Positions 8,708 to 17,853 of a stretch of DNA of 64,000 nt are shown here, in pieces; the stretch's first letter is position 1; each line of letters opens with the position of its first letter. Source of the stretch: Collinsella sp. Its GTDB lineage: Bacteria; Actinomycetota; Coriobacteriia; Coriobacteriales; Coriobacteriaceae. The position numbers and the translations under genes are program-made. The notes under the pieces are model-generated. The model had not been told where the DNA came from and did no database searches. It was given only the letters and a program-made list of their open reading frames with translations. The DNA is taken from contig DXMY01000052.1 in the NCBI GenBank assembly GCA_019413925.1, positions 1-64,000 on the forward strand. The letters are read 5' to 3'.

Positions 8708-9743
8708 TTCCGCCGACCTCGCCTCGTGCGAGTCTGCAGATATTCAGCGACGCATCCTCGAGCTCATCGAGGGTGCGTCCTCCATTGCGATTTCGGGACA
8801 TACTTCTCCCGATGGCGATGCCTTGGGCTCCGTTTTGGGTCTGGGCCTTTCACTCATGAAGTTTTTCCCCAACAAGGACATTGCCCTGCTGCTGGCAGAC
8901 GATGATCCGGTTCCGCGTATCTACCGCTTTATGGAAGGCTCCGATCGCCTGGTACCGGCATCTGCGTATACCGGCAATCCGGACCTGTTCATCTCGGTGG
9001 ACGTGCCGGTCGTCGAGCGTCTCAATAATTCCGCCGAGGTGCTTCGTCGCTCCAAGCATGTGGTGTGCTTCGATCACCATCCGGCGCGCGAGGAGTTTGC
9101 CGAGCTCAGCCTGAGGCGCGTCGAAGCTGCAGCCTGCGCCATGATCATCGACCGCTTCTTGGACAATTGCGGCATTGTCGCACGTGATGGCGTTGCGACC
9201 TGCCTGCTGTGTGGCTTGGTTACCGATACCGGCCGTTTTCAGTACCAAAACGCCGATGCCGCCGCGTTCCATGCAGCCTCGCGTCTGGTTGCCCACGGTG
9301 CCGATCCGGCGCGTGTGGCACTCGAGGTCTACCAGAGCATGCGCGTTGAGTTTTTGCACCTCAAGTCCATCGTTATGGGCCGCATCAAGACGGTGGCCCA
9401 CGGGCGCGTCGCGTATAGTTACGCGTACCAGAGTGACCTTGAGGCTTGCGGTGTCACCTCGGATGAGTGCGACGGCCTGGTCGATGTGGTTCGCTCGGTG
9501 ATGGGCGTCGAAGTCTGCCTGTTCCTGAAGGGCATTGAGGGCGATACCAAGGTGCGCGGCAACCTGCGCTCCAAGGGCGACCTCAACGTGTCCGAGATCG
9601 CTGCTGCCTTTGGCGGAGGCGGACATCCCGCTGCCGCCGGTTTCTCCAACAACGGAACGATTCTCGAGACGCTCACTGTGGCACTTCCCATGCTGGCCGA
9701 ACTGGTAGGGGAGGATCCCGCTTCGGTGACCGTCGAGCTTTAA
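8700..9743 (+). CDS. nrnA: DHH-family oligoribonuclease / pAp phosphatase (NrnA type)
   Basis: A 347-residue DHH/DHHA1 phosphoesterase. NrnA degrades the 2-5-mer end products of RNA decay and hydrolyses pAp. Metal-binding motifs are visible in order: HTSPDGDALGS (about 32-42), SVDVP, FDHHP (the DHH motif, about 122-126) and LVTDTGRFQY. The C-terminal DHHA1 domain carries the glycine-rich FGGGGHPAAAG. Its place between rbfA and truB matches many Gram-positive and actinobacterial genomes. The start overlaps rbfA by 8 bp behind AGGAGG. Confidence 0.92.
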   Translation: MTNSADLASCESADIQRRILELIEGASSIAISGHTSPDGDALGSVLGLGLSLMKFFPNKDIALLLADDDPVPRIYRFMEGSDRLVPASAYTGNPDLFISVDVPVVERLNNSAEVLRRSKHVVCFDHHPAREEFAELSLRRVEAAACAMIIDRFLDNCGIVARDGVATCLLCGLVTDTGRFQYQNADAAAFHAASRLVAHGADPARVALEVYQSMRVEFLHLKSIVMGRIKTVAHGRVAYSYAYQSDLEACGVTSDECDGLVDVVRSVMGVEVCLFLKGIEGDTKVRGNLRSKGDLNVSEIAAAFGGGGHPAAAGFSNNGTILETLTVALPMLAELVGEDPASVTVEL

Positions 9744-9758
9744 CTTTTTGGATGGTAC

Positions 9759-10691
9759 ATGGCTCGTCGTACGCCTTCTCAACTGAATATGCTGCTCGCC
9801 GTCGATAAGCCGGTGGGCTGCACGTCCCACGATGTGGTCTCGCAATGTCGGCGCGCCCTCCATGAGCGTCGCGTCGGCCATGCCGGCACGCTCGACCCCA
9901 TGGCATCGGGTGTCATGGTGGTGGGTGTTGGCCAGGCTACTCGTTTGCTGGGCATGCTAACCCTCGATACCAAAAGCTATGTCGCCGACATCTCGTTTGG
10001 CGCCGAAACCAATACCGATGATGCGGAGGGCGAGGCGGTCCGCACGGTGGCTATTGCCAACGAGCTGCGCGATCCTGCCTATGCCCGTGAGCGCTTGGCG
10101 GCCATGCTGGGTCCGCAGATGCAGGTGCCGCCGGCGTTTTCGGCTATCTCGGTCAATGGCGTTCGCGCCTACAAGTCTGCTCGCGAGGGCAATGCGGTGG
10201 ACCTACCTCCGCGCCCTGTCGAGGTCTATGCCGCCGACCTGATCGCCGTGGGCGGCGAAGGTGATACGTGTGTGTGGACCGTGGCGTTCTCGGTGAGCAA
10301 GGGCACCTATATCCGTGCGCTCGCTCGCGACTTGGGCCGCGCCTGTGAGAGCGCCGCGCACATTTCCGCGTTGCGCCGCACGGCCTCCGGTGTTGTTTCC
10401 ATTGGCGCTTGTCATGCGGTCGAGGAACTTTCCCCCGAGTCCGCGGCTGGCTTTGCCCTGGATCCCATTGCGGCCCTGGGCGCCACGCGTGTTGACTTGC
10501 CTGGCAATCTTGCCGATGACCTGCTCTGCGGCCGACACATTTCCGTTGAGCGTGCGCTTGCGGATTTCGATGCCTCGAAGGTGCCGTTTGCGTTGGTGCT
10601 CGATGGGGGACTCAAGGCGCTCGCCCGCATTGAGAGCGGCCGCTTTGTCATGGAGCACGTGTTTCCGCAGGCAATCGGCGGTGTTCGATGA
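9759..10691 (+). CDS. truB: tRNA pseudouridine(55) synthase
   Basis: TruB makes pseudouridine 55 in the T-loop of tRNAs. It has 310 residues. The N-terminal KPVGCTSHDVV and the catalytic loop GHAGTLDPMASGVMVVG carry the catalytic Asp. A KSYVADISFGAET strand and the RALARDLG motif (TYIRALARDLG) follow. The C-terminal region is short and lacks a clear PUA domain, as is common in actinobacteria. It is followed by ribF with a 4-bp ATGA overlap. Confidence 0.95.
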   Translation: MARRTPSQLNMLLAVDKPVGCTSHDVVSQCRRALHERRVGHAGTLDPMASGVMVVGVGQATRLLGMLTLDTKSYVADISFGAETNTDDAEGEAVRTVAIANELRDPAYARERLAAMLGPQMQVPPAFSAISVNGVRAYKSAREGNAVDLPPRPVEVYAADLIAVGGEGDTCVWTVAFSVSKGTYIRALARDLGRACESAAHISALRRTASGVVSIGACHAVEELSPESAAGFALDPIAALGATRVDLPGNLADDLLCGRHISVERALADFDASKVPFALVLDGGLKALARIESGRFVMEHVFPQAIGGVR

Positions 10692-11695
10692 TGTTGTCCG
10701 CTCGCGAGCTCGCGCGTATCTTTTTCGCGGGCGAGCCGGACGAGGCTCACATCGTTACTGCCGATGCGTTTGATAAGTGTGAGCACCTGGGTGCTGCCTC
10801 GATCGCCATTGGCGTGTTCGATGGCGTGCACCGTGGACACCAGGAGCTCATTGCGGCGCTTGTCCGTGACGCCCGTGCCCATGGCTGTAAGGCGGTCGTG
10901 GTTACCTTTGATCCCGACCCGGACGTCGTGGTGAGCCCTTCGCCCGCTCAAAAATTGATGACGACGGCCGACCGTCTGCATGCCCTGGCTCAAACCGGGG
11001 TCGATGCGGTGGTGGCCGTTCCCTTTACGCCTGAGGTTGCGGCGCTTGACCATGTTGATTTTCTCTCGCTGGTGTCGCGTCTGGTCGACATTCGATCGAT
11101 TCGCGTTGGCAGCGACTTTAGGCTGGGTCGTGGCGGTGCTTCTGGTGTTGCCGAGATGCGCGCCTGGGGTGCCGAGCGCGGCGTTGACGTATACGGGCAC
11201 GACTTGCTTTGCGAGGGCGGTGAGGCCATTTGCGCCACCCGTATTCGTCATGAGCTGGGACAGGGCCATGTGGAGCTTGCTGCTGAGTTACTCGGCCGCC
11301 CGTATATGGTGCGCGGCGGTGTTATTCGCGGCCGTCACGAGGGTTCTGGCATGGGCTTTCCCACGGCAAACCTACATGTTCCCGACGGCATTCAGGTGCC
11401 TGCCGATGGCGTGTATGAGGGCCTGGTGCTGGTTAACGACATCGTGTGGCCCGCTGCCGTTAACGTTGGACTGCCGCCGACATATGCCGACGATGCGGCA
11501 TCTGCGCATCTTGAGGCTAATTTAATTGGTTATACGGGCGACCTGTACGGCGCTTCCGTTTCGCTGGCGTTTACGCGCTGGCTGCGTCCGTCGCGCGTGT
11601 TCGATTCGCTGGATGAGTTGATCGCGACCGTCGAGGGTAATATCGAAGATATTCGTCACAACTTGGGCGAGCAGGGGGTGAGTGTCCGTGATTAG
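10688..11695 (+). CDS. ribF: Bifunctional riboflavin kinase / FAD synthetase
   Basis: Converts riboflavin to FMN and then to FAD. The 335 residues hold an N-terminal FAD synthetase (nucleotidyltransferase) domain with GVFDGVHRGHQELI and a C-terminal riboflavin kinase domain with RGRHEGSGMGFPTANL. The spacing of the two domains is normal. The start overlaps the truB stop by 4 bp. The end overlaps dnaG by 14 bp, so truB, ribF and dnaG are probably co-translated from one message. No FMN riboswitch is visible nearby. Confidence 0.96.
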   Translation: MMLSARELARIFFAGEPDEAHIVTADAFDKCEHLGAASIAIGVFDGVHRGHQELIAALVRDARAHGCKAVVVTFDPDPDVVVSPSPAQKLMTTADRLHALAQTGVDAVVAVPFTPEVAALDHVDFLSLVSRLVDIRSIRVGSDFRLGRGGASGVAEMRAWGAERGVDVYGHDLLCEGGEAICATRIRHELGQGHVELAAELLGRPYMVRGGVIRGRHEGSGMGFPTANLHVPDGIQVPADGVYEGLVLVNDIVWPAAVNVGLPPTYADDAASAHLEANLIGYTGDLYGASVSLAFTRWLRPSRVFDSLDELIATVEGNIEDIRHNLGEQGVSVRD

Positions 11696-13796
11696 TGATG
11701 AGGAAAAAGACCAGGTACGCGCTGCGTCCGACTTAGTCGCCATCGTGCAGGAAACGGTTGAGCTCAAGCCCCGCGGTCATGAGTTTTGGGGTTGCTGCCC
11801 TTTTCATGGCGAAAAGACGCCGTCCTTCCACATTATTCCCGCCACGCAGGTGTGGCATTGCTTTGGCTGCGGCGAGGGTGGCGACGTCTTCACCTATATC
11901 ATGAAGCGCGAGAACCTGAGCTTTCCCGAGTCAATCCGTTATTTGGCCGATCGCGCGGGTATTGAGCTGCACGACACAGGAGACCGCCGCGAGCGCGGTA
12001 CCAAGCGTGCCCGCATCTACGATCTGTGCGCCGAGACCGCCCAGTTCTATCACACCATGCTTATGCGCGGTAAGGACGGCCGTCCGCGCGAGTACTTTGC
12101 CAGCCGCGGCATGGGTGGCGACGTCTGCCGCCGCTACTGCCTGGGCTTTGCGCCTGGCCGCAACGCGCTGGTGTCGCACCTGTCCCAGGCGGGTTTTACC
12201 CCGCAGGAGATGATCGATGCCAACGTTGCCGTGAGCCGCGGGCGCGGGCAGCTTGCCGACCGCTTCTACGACCGCGTGATGTTCCCCATCTTTGACGAGC
12301 AGGGTCACAACATTGCCTTTGGTGGTCGCATCATGGGTGACGGCCAACCCAAGTACCTCAATACCGCCGAGACGAGCGTGTTTCATAAAAAGCGAAACCT
12401 CTACGGCTTTAATTGGGCCAAGGAGTTTATCGTCGCGCAGGATACCGCCATCGTGGTGGAGGGCTATACCGACTGCATCGCCTGTTGGGAGGCGGGGATT
12501 AAAAACGTTGTCGCCACGCTGGGCACCGCGCTCACGGAGCATCACGTCAAGACGCTCACCCGCTTTGCTAAGCGCATCGTGTATATGTTTGACGGCGATG
12601 CCGCCGGTCAAAAGGCCGCTCGCCGTGCGATTCAGTTTATCGAGCAGGATTCTATGGACCTGCGCTGCGTGGTGCTGCCCGACGGTAACGATCCCATGGA
12701 GTTCATCACGGCGCACGGCGGAGGGGAGCTGCAGAAACGCATTGACGCCGCCGAGCCGCTCATGGACTTCGTGTACCGTTCGCTGCAGGAGTCGAGCGAC
12801 ATCTCCACGCCGGGCGGTCGTGCCAAGGCGCTGGAGGACGCTCTCACGCTCATCTATCCGCTGCGCGATAGCTATATGATCGACACGTACTTTATCCAGA
12901 TTGCCGATCTGCTTGGTTTGGATCTGGAGACAGTGCGTGCGAGCTCGGGCCGTGTGTTTCGCGATGTCGCCAAGCGCGAGGATGCCGAGCGCCGCCGCGA
13001 ACAGAACTATGAGCGCCAGCGGGCGCAGGCTGAGCGGTCCGGTAGCGCGGGCGGTCGGGCGTCGGGTTCTCGCGATGCCGGTCGCGGTGCTTGGGCGTCG
13101 GGCGCGACGCCGGCAGTAGCGGCGCCGGTCGAGGAAGAGCCGTACGACTATGTCCCGCTCGATGCCTACGGTGCCGTGCCCGTGGAGGCCGTCGACGACC
13201 TGCCGCCGATCGACGTGCCTGATGGTATGGGTGCTGCACCTGTGACTGATGGTTCGGGCGCTCCGGCTGCGGCGGCGCCGATGGTTCTTACTGATCTTGA
13301 GCGTAAGTCCTTGGCAGGGGAGCGTGAGCTGCTGACCATGCTCACGAGCTACCCCGACCTGTTCCGCACGTATGCCGACCGCATCTGCTCTATCGAGTGG
13401 GTTGACCCACGTCACGAGTCCATCGCATGGGCCGTTCTGGCAACGCCGCCGGGAACCGATCCTGCAGCCTGCATGGATGCGGCGCGCTCGGTCTGTCCCG
13501 AGGCGGCAACGCTTGTGAGTGCCGGGCGCATCTCCGCGACGAGCAAGCACCCCACCGAGACGAACATCGTGTTCATGCTCGATACGCTCGAGCTCTACAC
13601 CATCAAGCGCCGCATGCGTGCCGCACAGGCCAAGCTGCGCCAGGACCGTTCGCTCGATGATGAGGCCCGTCGCGCGTTGACCGTGCAGGCCGCGCAGGAT
13701 TCGCAGCGTCAACGCGAGCTGCAAAAGTCGATCGGCGGCGTGGCGGACCCGTTCCGTTTGATCGGTCTGGAGGCCGCGGGCACCGAACAAACCTAG
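11682..13796 (+). CDS. dnaG: DNA primase
   Basis: Makes RNA primers at the replication fork. It has 704 residues, longer than the typical 600-650. The CHC2 zinc-binding domain (CCPFHGEKTPSF then HCFGCGEGGDVF, about 40-75) is followed by the catalytic core with the TOPRIM motifs VVEGYTDCI and YMFDGDAAG. A Gly/Ala-rich low-complexity linker (about 440-535) leads to a helical C-terminal helicase-binding domain. The start is a GTG at 11682, with another in-frame GTG at 11688 that could be used instead. GCAGGGGG lies just upstream inside ribF. The direct overlap with ribF joins a replication gene to the translation operon. Confidence 0.96.
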   Translation: MSVISDEEKDQVRAASDLVAIVQETVELKPRGHEFWGCCPFHGEKTPSFHIIPATQVWHCFGCGEGGDVFTYIMKRENLSFPESIRYLADRAGIELHDTGDRRERGTKRARIYDLCAETAQFYHTMLMRGKDGRPREYFASRGMGGDVCRRYCLGFAPGRNALVSHLSQAGFTPQEMIDANVAVSRGRGQLADRFYDRVMFPIFDEQGHNIAFGGRIMGDGQPKYLNTAETSVFHKKRNLYGFNWAKEFIVAQDTAIVVEGYTDCIACWEAGIKNVVATLGTALTEHHVKTLTRFAKRIVYMFDGDAAGQKAARRAIQFIEQDSMDLRCVVLPDGNDPMEFITAHGGGELQKRIDAAEPLMDFVYRSLQESSDISTPGGRAKALEDALTLIYPLRDSYMIDTYFIQIADLLGLDLETVRASSGRVFRDVAKREDAERRREQNYERQRAQAERSGSAGGRASGSRDAGRGAWASGATPAVAAPVEEEPYDYVPLDAYGAVPVEAVDDLPPIDVPDGMGAAPVTDGSGAPAAAAPMVLTDLERKSLAGERELLTMLTSYPDLFRTYADRICSIEWVDPRHESIAWAVLATPPGTDPAACMDAARSVCPEAATLVSAGRISATSKHPTETNIVFMLDTLELYTIKRRMRAAQAKLRQDRSLDDEARRALTVQAAQDSQRQRELQKSIGGVADPFRLIGLEAAGTEQT

Positions 13797-13906
13797 ATGT
13801 TGTGGTCAACCAGCGTATTCTCGCCTATATCCAGTCCTCTTTTTGGGTATAGATGTCAATGTGTGTGCTAAAGTATTGAGTCCTGTGGACTATGAAGGGA
13901 GAATCT

Positions 13907-15232
<1,326 letters not shown>

Positions 15233-15241
15233 TCAAGCAAG

Positions 15242-15277
15242 AAGCGCCCTCAAGCACATCCGCTTGGGGGCGCTTTC
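15242..15277 (+). terminator. Terminator after rpoD
   Basis: A 13-bp stem AAGCGCCCTCAAG / CTTGGGGGCGCTT with one T-G pair and an 8-nt loop, followed by a short T-run. It lies 10 bp after the rpoD stop. Confidence 0.8.
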
Positions 15278-15281
15278 ATGT

Positions 15282-15335
15282 AGTCGTTGGGGACATTCTT
15301 GAATGACTGGTCGTTTAAGAACGTCCCCAATGACT
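15282..15335. repeat. Imperfect 19-bp inverted repeat around GTCCCCAA/TTGGGGAC
   Basis: Positions 15282-15300 and 15317-15335 are reverse complements at 17 of 19 positions with a 16-nt loop. It lies just after the rpoD terminator and before the tRNA promoter. It has no T-run and is not needed as a terminator, so it looks like an inserted palindromic element. Confidence 0.7.
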
Positions 15336-15362
15336 AGGTCGGAAAATTTCTTAAAAAAGTTC

Positions 15363-15390
15363 TTGCCCTGAGCTGATTCGTCCGTATAAT
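15363..15390 (+). promoter_or_regulatory. Promoter of the tRNA-Asn pair
   Basis: TTGCCC at 15363-15368 and a perfect TATAAT at 15385-15390 are 16 bp apart, ending 30 bp before the first tRNA. Confidence 0.75.
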
Positions 15391-15420
15391 AAACTTCGTT
15401 GCTTGAGAGCACGTACCTAT

Positions 15421-15495
15421 TCCTCGGTAGCTCAATGGTAGAGCACGCGGCTGTTAACCGCGCTGTTGTAGGTTCGAGTCCTACCCGGGGAGCCA
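15421..15495 (+). tRNA. tRNA-Asn (GTT), copy 1
   Basis: A 75-nt cloverleaf including an encoded CCA. The acceptor stem TCCTCGG / CCGGGGA closes with discriminator G. The D-loop has AGCTCAATGGTAGAGC. The anticodon stem-loop CGCGGCTGTTAACCGCG has GTT. The T-arm is GTAGGTTCGAGTCCTAC. It is identical to the copy 33 bp downstream. Confidence 0.96.
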
Positions 15496-15528
15496 GAATT
15501 TATCAGCCCTTTCCGTTGGGCTTTAAAT

Positions 15529-15603
15529 TCCTCGGTAGCTCAATGGTAGAGCACGCGGCTGTTAACCGCGCTGTTGTAGGTTCGAGTCCTACCCGGGGAG
15601 CCA
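15529..15603 (+). tRNA. tRNA-Asn (GTT), copy 2
   Basis: Base-for-base identical to the first copy, including the encoded CCA. It is separated by a 33-bp AT-richer spacer and followed by a terminator, so both are probably made as one precursor. Confidence 0.96.
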
Positions 15604-15609
15604 GGTTGT

Positions 15610-15640
15610 AAAACCCGTCGCTTATGCGGCGGGTTTTTTC
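15610..15640 (+). terminator. Terminator of the tRNA-Asn transcript
   Basis: An 11-bp stem AAACCCGTCGC / GCGGCGGGTTT (one T-G pair) with a TTAT loop and a run of six T. Confidence 0.88.
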
Positions 15641-15797
15641 ATGTCGCGGTCGCCGTTCGCGAACGTTACCATATCAACATTTCGTGTCGAGGATGTAATC
15701 CCGCGACCCACCACCTCAACACGGCGCGCTCGTTGTAGAATATTGCAATGATTGCTCCCACGACATGGTGCCGCGAGCACCAGATAAGGAGATTCTT

Positions 15798-16154
15798 GTG
15801 TCTGAGACCATTAACGGCAGCCTGAGCGTCTCGAACGACGTTATTGCCGATATTGCCGGTTATGCCGCGATGACGTGCTATGGCGTCGTCGGTATGGCTG
15901 AGCAGCTCCAGGGCGCCGAGAGCGTGCGCCTGCTTGCCGGTCAGCGCCTCCGCAAGGGCGTGCTTGTCTCCGCCGACGAGAACGGCCTTACGGTCGATCT
16001 TCACGTCGTGCTCGAGAACGGCGTCAACATGAAGTCCGTCTGCCACAATCTTTCGAGTTCCGTTGCCTTCACTCTGCAGGAGGTCGCCCAGATCGATCCC
16101 GCTAGCCTTAAGATCGGCATCCACATCGACGCGCTCAAGAGCCGTCTGAACTAG
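15798..16154 (+). CDS. Asp23/Gls24 family envelope protein
   Basis: A 118-residue Asp23/Gls24-type protein with the family pattern: ISNDVIADIAGYAAMTCYGVVGM near the start, VDLHVVLENGVNM, then a C-terminal amphipathic helix and VGIHIDAL-like end. These small Gram-positive proteins are linked to envelope stress or to the membrane. The GTG at 15798 follows AAGGAG at 7 bp; an in-frame upstream ATG has no such site. A TAGAAT -10-like box lies at 15736-15741. It is followed 27 bp later by a FakA/YloV-like gene, the same pairing found in Firmicutes. Confidence 0.88.
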   Translation: MSETINGSLSVSNDVIADIAGYAAMTCYGVVGMAEQLQGAESVRLLAGQRLRKGVLVSADENGLTVDLHVVLENGVNMKSVCHNLSSSVAFTLQEVAQIDPASLKIGIHIDALKSRLN

Positions 16155-16181
16155 CATCCGAAAACGGAGATTCAAATACCC

Positions 16182-17843
16182 ATGATTGCAAAGACCATTC
16201 GCACCTGTTTTCCGATCGCTGCGGCTGCCGTTTCCGACAAGGCCGAGGAGATCAACAAGCTCAACGTCTTCCCCGTACCCGATGGCGATACCGGCACCAA
16301 CATGTCGCTCACGCTCGCCTCGGTGACCAAGGAGCTTTCCGCCCTTCCTGCCGATGCCGACATGGAGGCCATCGCAGGCGCCATCACCCACGGCTCCCTT
16401 ATGGGCGCCCGCGGTAACTCCGGCGTCATCACCTCGCAGATTCTGCGCGGCGTGGCCGAGGGCCTTGTCTCTGCCGATGAGCCCATTACGTCCGCCAACA
16501 TTGCCTTCGCCTTCCGTCGCGCCGTCAAGGTCGCCTTCCAGGCTGTCCGCAAGCCCATCGAGGGCACGATCCTCACGGTCCTGCGCGATGTCTCGACCAA
16601 GGCCGATGAGTGCGAGAAGAAGAAGTTCTCGGCTGAGGATGCGCTCGATGCCATCGTCGTTGAGGCGTACCAGTCCGTCGCCCGCACACCCGATCTGTTG
16701 CCCGTTCTGAAGGAGAACGGCGTGGTCGACTCCGGCGCCTTTGGCTTCGCCATCTTCCTTGAGAACTTTGTGGCTGCAGCACTTGGCCGCAGTACCGTTG
16801 TCGAGGATTTCTCCGCCACGTTTGATTCCGCTGGCTCTGCCCGCGACGCGGCCCTTGGTCGCGTTGAGATCGAGGCCAACGACGATTGGGAGGGCTCGGA
16901 GTTCCGCTACTGCAACGAGTTCCTGTTTAAGGCCGACGCCCCGTTTGACGAGGACGAGTGCCTTAAGTTCCTGGGTTCCATGGGCGACTGCGAGCTACTC
17001 GTGGGCGCCTATCCCGACTACAAGATCCATGTGCACTCCAACACCCCCAACCTGGTGCTCGAGCACATGCTGCAGCTCGGTCAGATCTATGAGGTCTTTA
17101 TCCACAACATGGAGATGGAGGCCCACGACCGTACCGCCAAGATCCACGAGGATCAGGAAAAGGCCGCCGAGCCCGCCAAGGCGCTGGGCTTTGTCGCCGT
17201 TGCCGCCGGTTCCGGCGAGGCCGACATCCTCAAGTCCCTCGGCGTCGACGTGATCGTGTCCGGTGGCCAGACTATGAATCCCTCGACCGCCGACCTGCTG
17301 GGCGCGGTGGACCAGGTCAACGCGACCTCGGTCATCATCTTGCCCAACAACGGCAACATCCGCATGGCCGCTGAGGCTGCTGCCTCAGCCTGCACCGACA
17401 AGAAGGTCGCCGTCGTTCCCACCAAGACCGTCCCGCAGGCCTTCTCCGCGCTGTTCGCGGTCCTGCCCGATTCCGAGCTCGAGGATGCCGTCGCCGCCAT
17501 GGTCGACGCCATCAGCGAGGTCCGCGATGGCGAGGTCACCCGCGCCGTGCGCGACTCCAGTGCCTCTGACGGTTCTCCGATTCACTCCGGTGACGTCATG
17601 GGTATCATCGCCGGCTCCATCGACGTGGTCGGCTCCGACGTGAAGCAGGTCACGCTCGACTGCATCAACCGCATGCAGGAGGAAGAGGAGGGCGACGCGC
17701 TGACGATTCTGGCCGGCGAGGAGCTGTCCGATGAGGCCTTCCAGGAGATCGTCGACGCTATCGAGGAGGCTCAGCCCGATCTGGAGATTGACGCCCATCG
17801 TGGCGAGCAGCCGCTCTATCCCGTGATCTTCTCGATCGAGTAG
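16182..17843 (+). CDS. DAK-domain protein (FakA/YloV-like, fatty acid kinase ATP subunit)
   Basis: A 553-residue protein with an N-terminal DAK/DhaL-type ATP-binding domain. The signature NKLNVFPVPDGDTGTNM (about 27-43) holds the Asp residues that bind Mg-ATP, and GARGNSGVITSQILRG follows. The middle and C-terminal parts match the DegV-like FakA layout (VSGGQTMNPSTADLL; ILPNNGNIRMAA). In the FakA/FakB system this subunit phosphorylates fatty acids carried by a FakB partner for membrane lipid synthesis. No fakB gene is in this window, though plsX is 5 kb downstream. It is preceded by asp23 and followed 10 bp later by recG. Confidence 0.88.
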   Translation: MIAKTIRTCFPIAAAAVSDKAEEINKLNVFPVPDGDTGTNMSLTLASVTKELSALPADADMEAIAGAITHGSLMGARGNSGVITSQILRGVAEGLVSADEPITSANIAFAFRRAVKVAFQAVRKPIEGTILTVLRDVSTKADECEKKKFSAEDALDAIVVEAYQSVARTPDLLPVLKENGVVDSGAFGFAIFLENFVAAALGRSTVVEDFSATFDSAGSARDAALGRVEIEANDDWEGSEFRYCNEFLFKADAPFDEDECLKFLGSMGDCELLVGAYPDYKIHVHSNTPNLVLEHMLQLGQIYEVFIHNMEMEAHDRTAKIHEDQEKAAEPAKALGFVAVAAGSGEADILKSLGVDVIVSGGQTMNPSTADLLGAVDQVNATSVIILPNNGNIRMAAEAAASACTDKKVAVVPTKTVPQAFSALFAVLPDSELEDAVAAMVDAISEVRDGEVTRAVRDSSASDGSPIHSGDVMGIIAGSIDVVGSDVKQVTLDCINRMQEEEEGDALTILAGEELSDEAFQEIVDAIEEAQPDLEIDAHRGEQPLYPVIFSIE

Positions 17844-17853
17844 GCAACTGCCC

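Noticed and set aside
15421..15603. Two identical 75-bp direct repeats as a CRISPR-like array or duplication scar
   Set aside because: They fold as complete tRNA-Asn genes with promoter and terminator. There are only two copies and no cas genes.
15421..15603. tRNA-Asn genes as a prophage or island attachment site
   Set aside because: No integrase, no partial tRNA repeat nearby and only housekeeping genes on both sides.
16182..17843. Dihydroxyacetone kinase linked to the glycerol dehydrogenase-like gene
   Set aside because: The domain layout is that of FakA/YloV, next to Asp23, and the dehydrogenase lies 21 kb away on the other strand.
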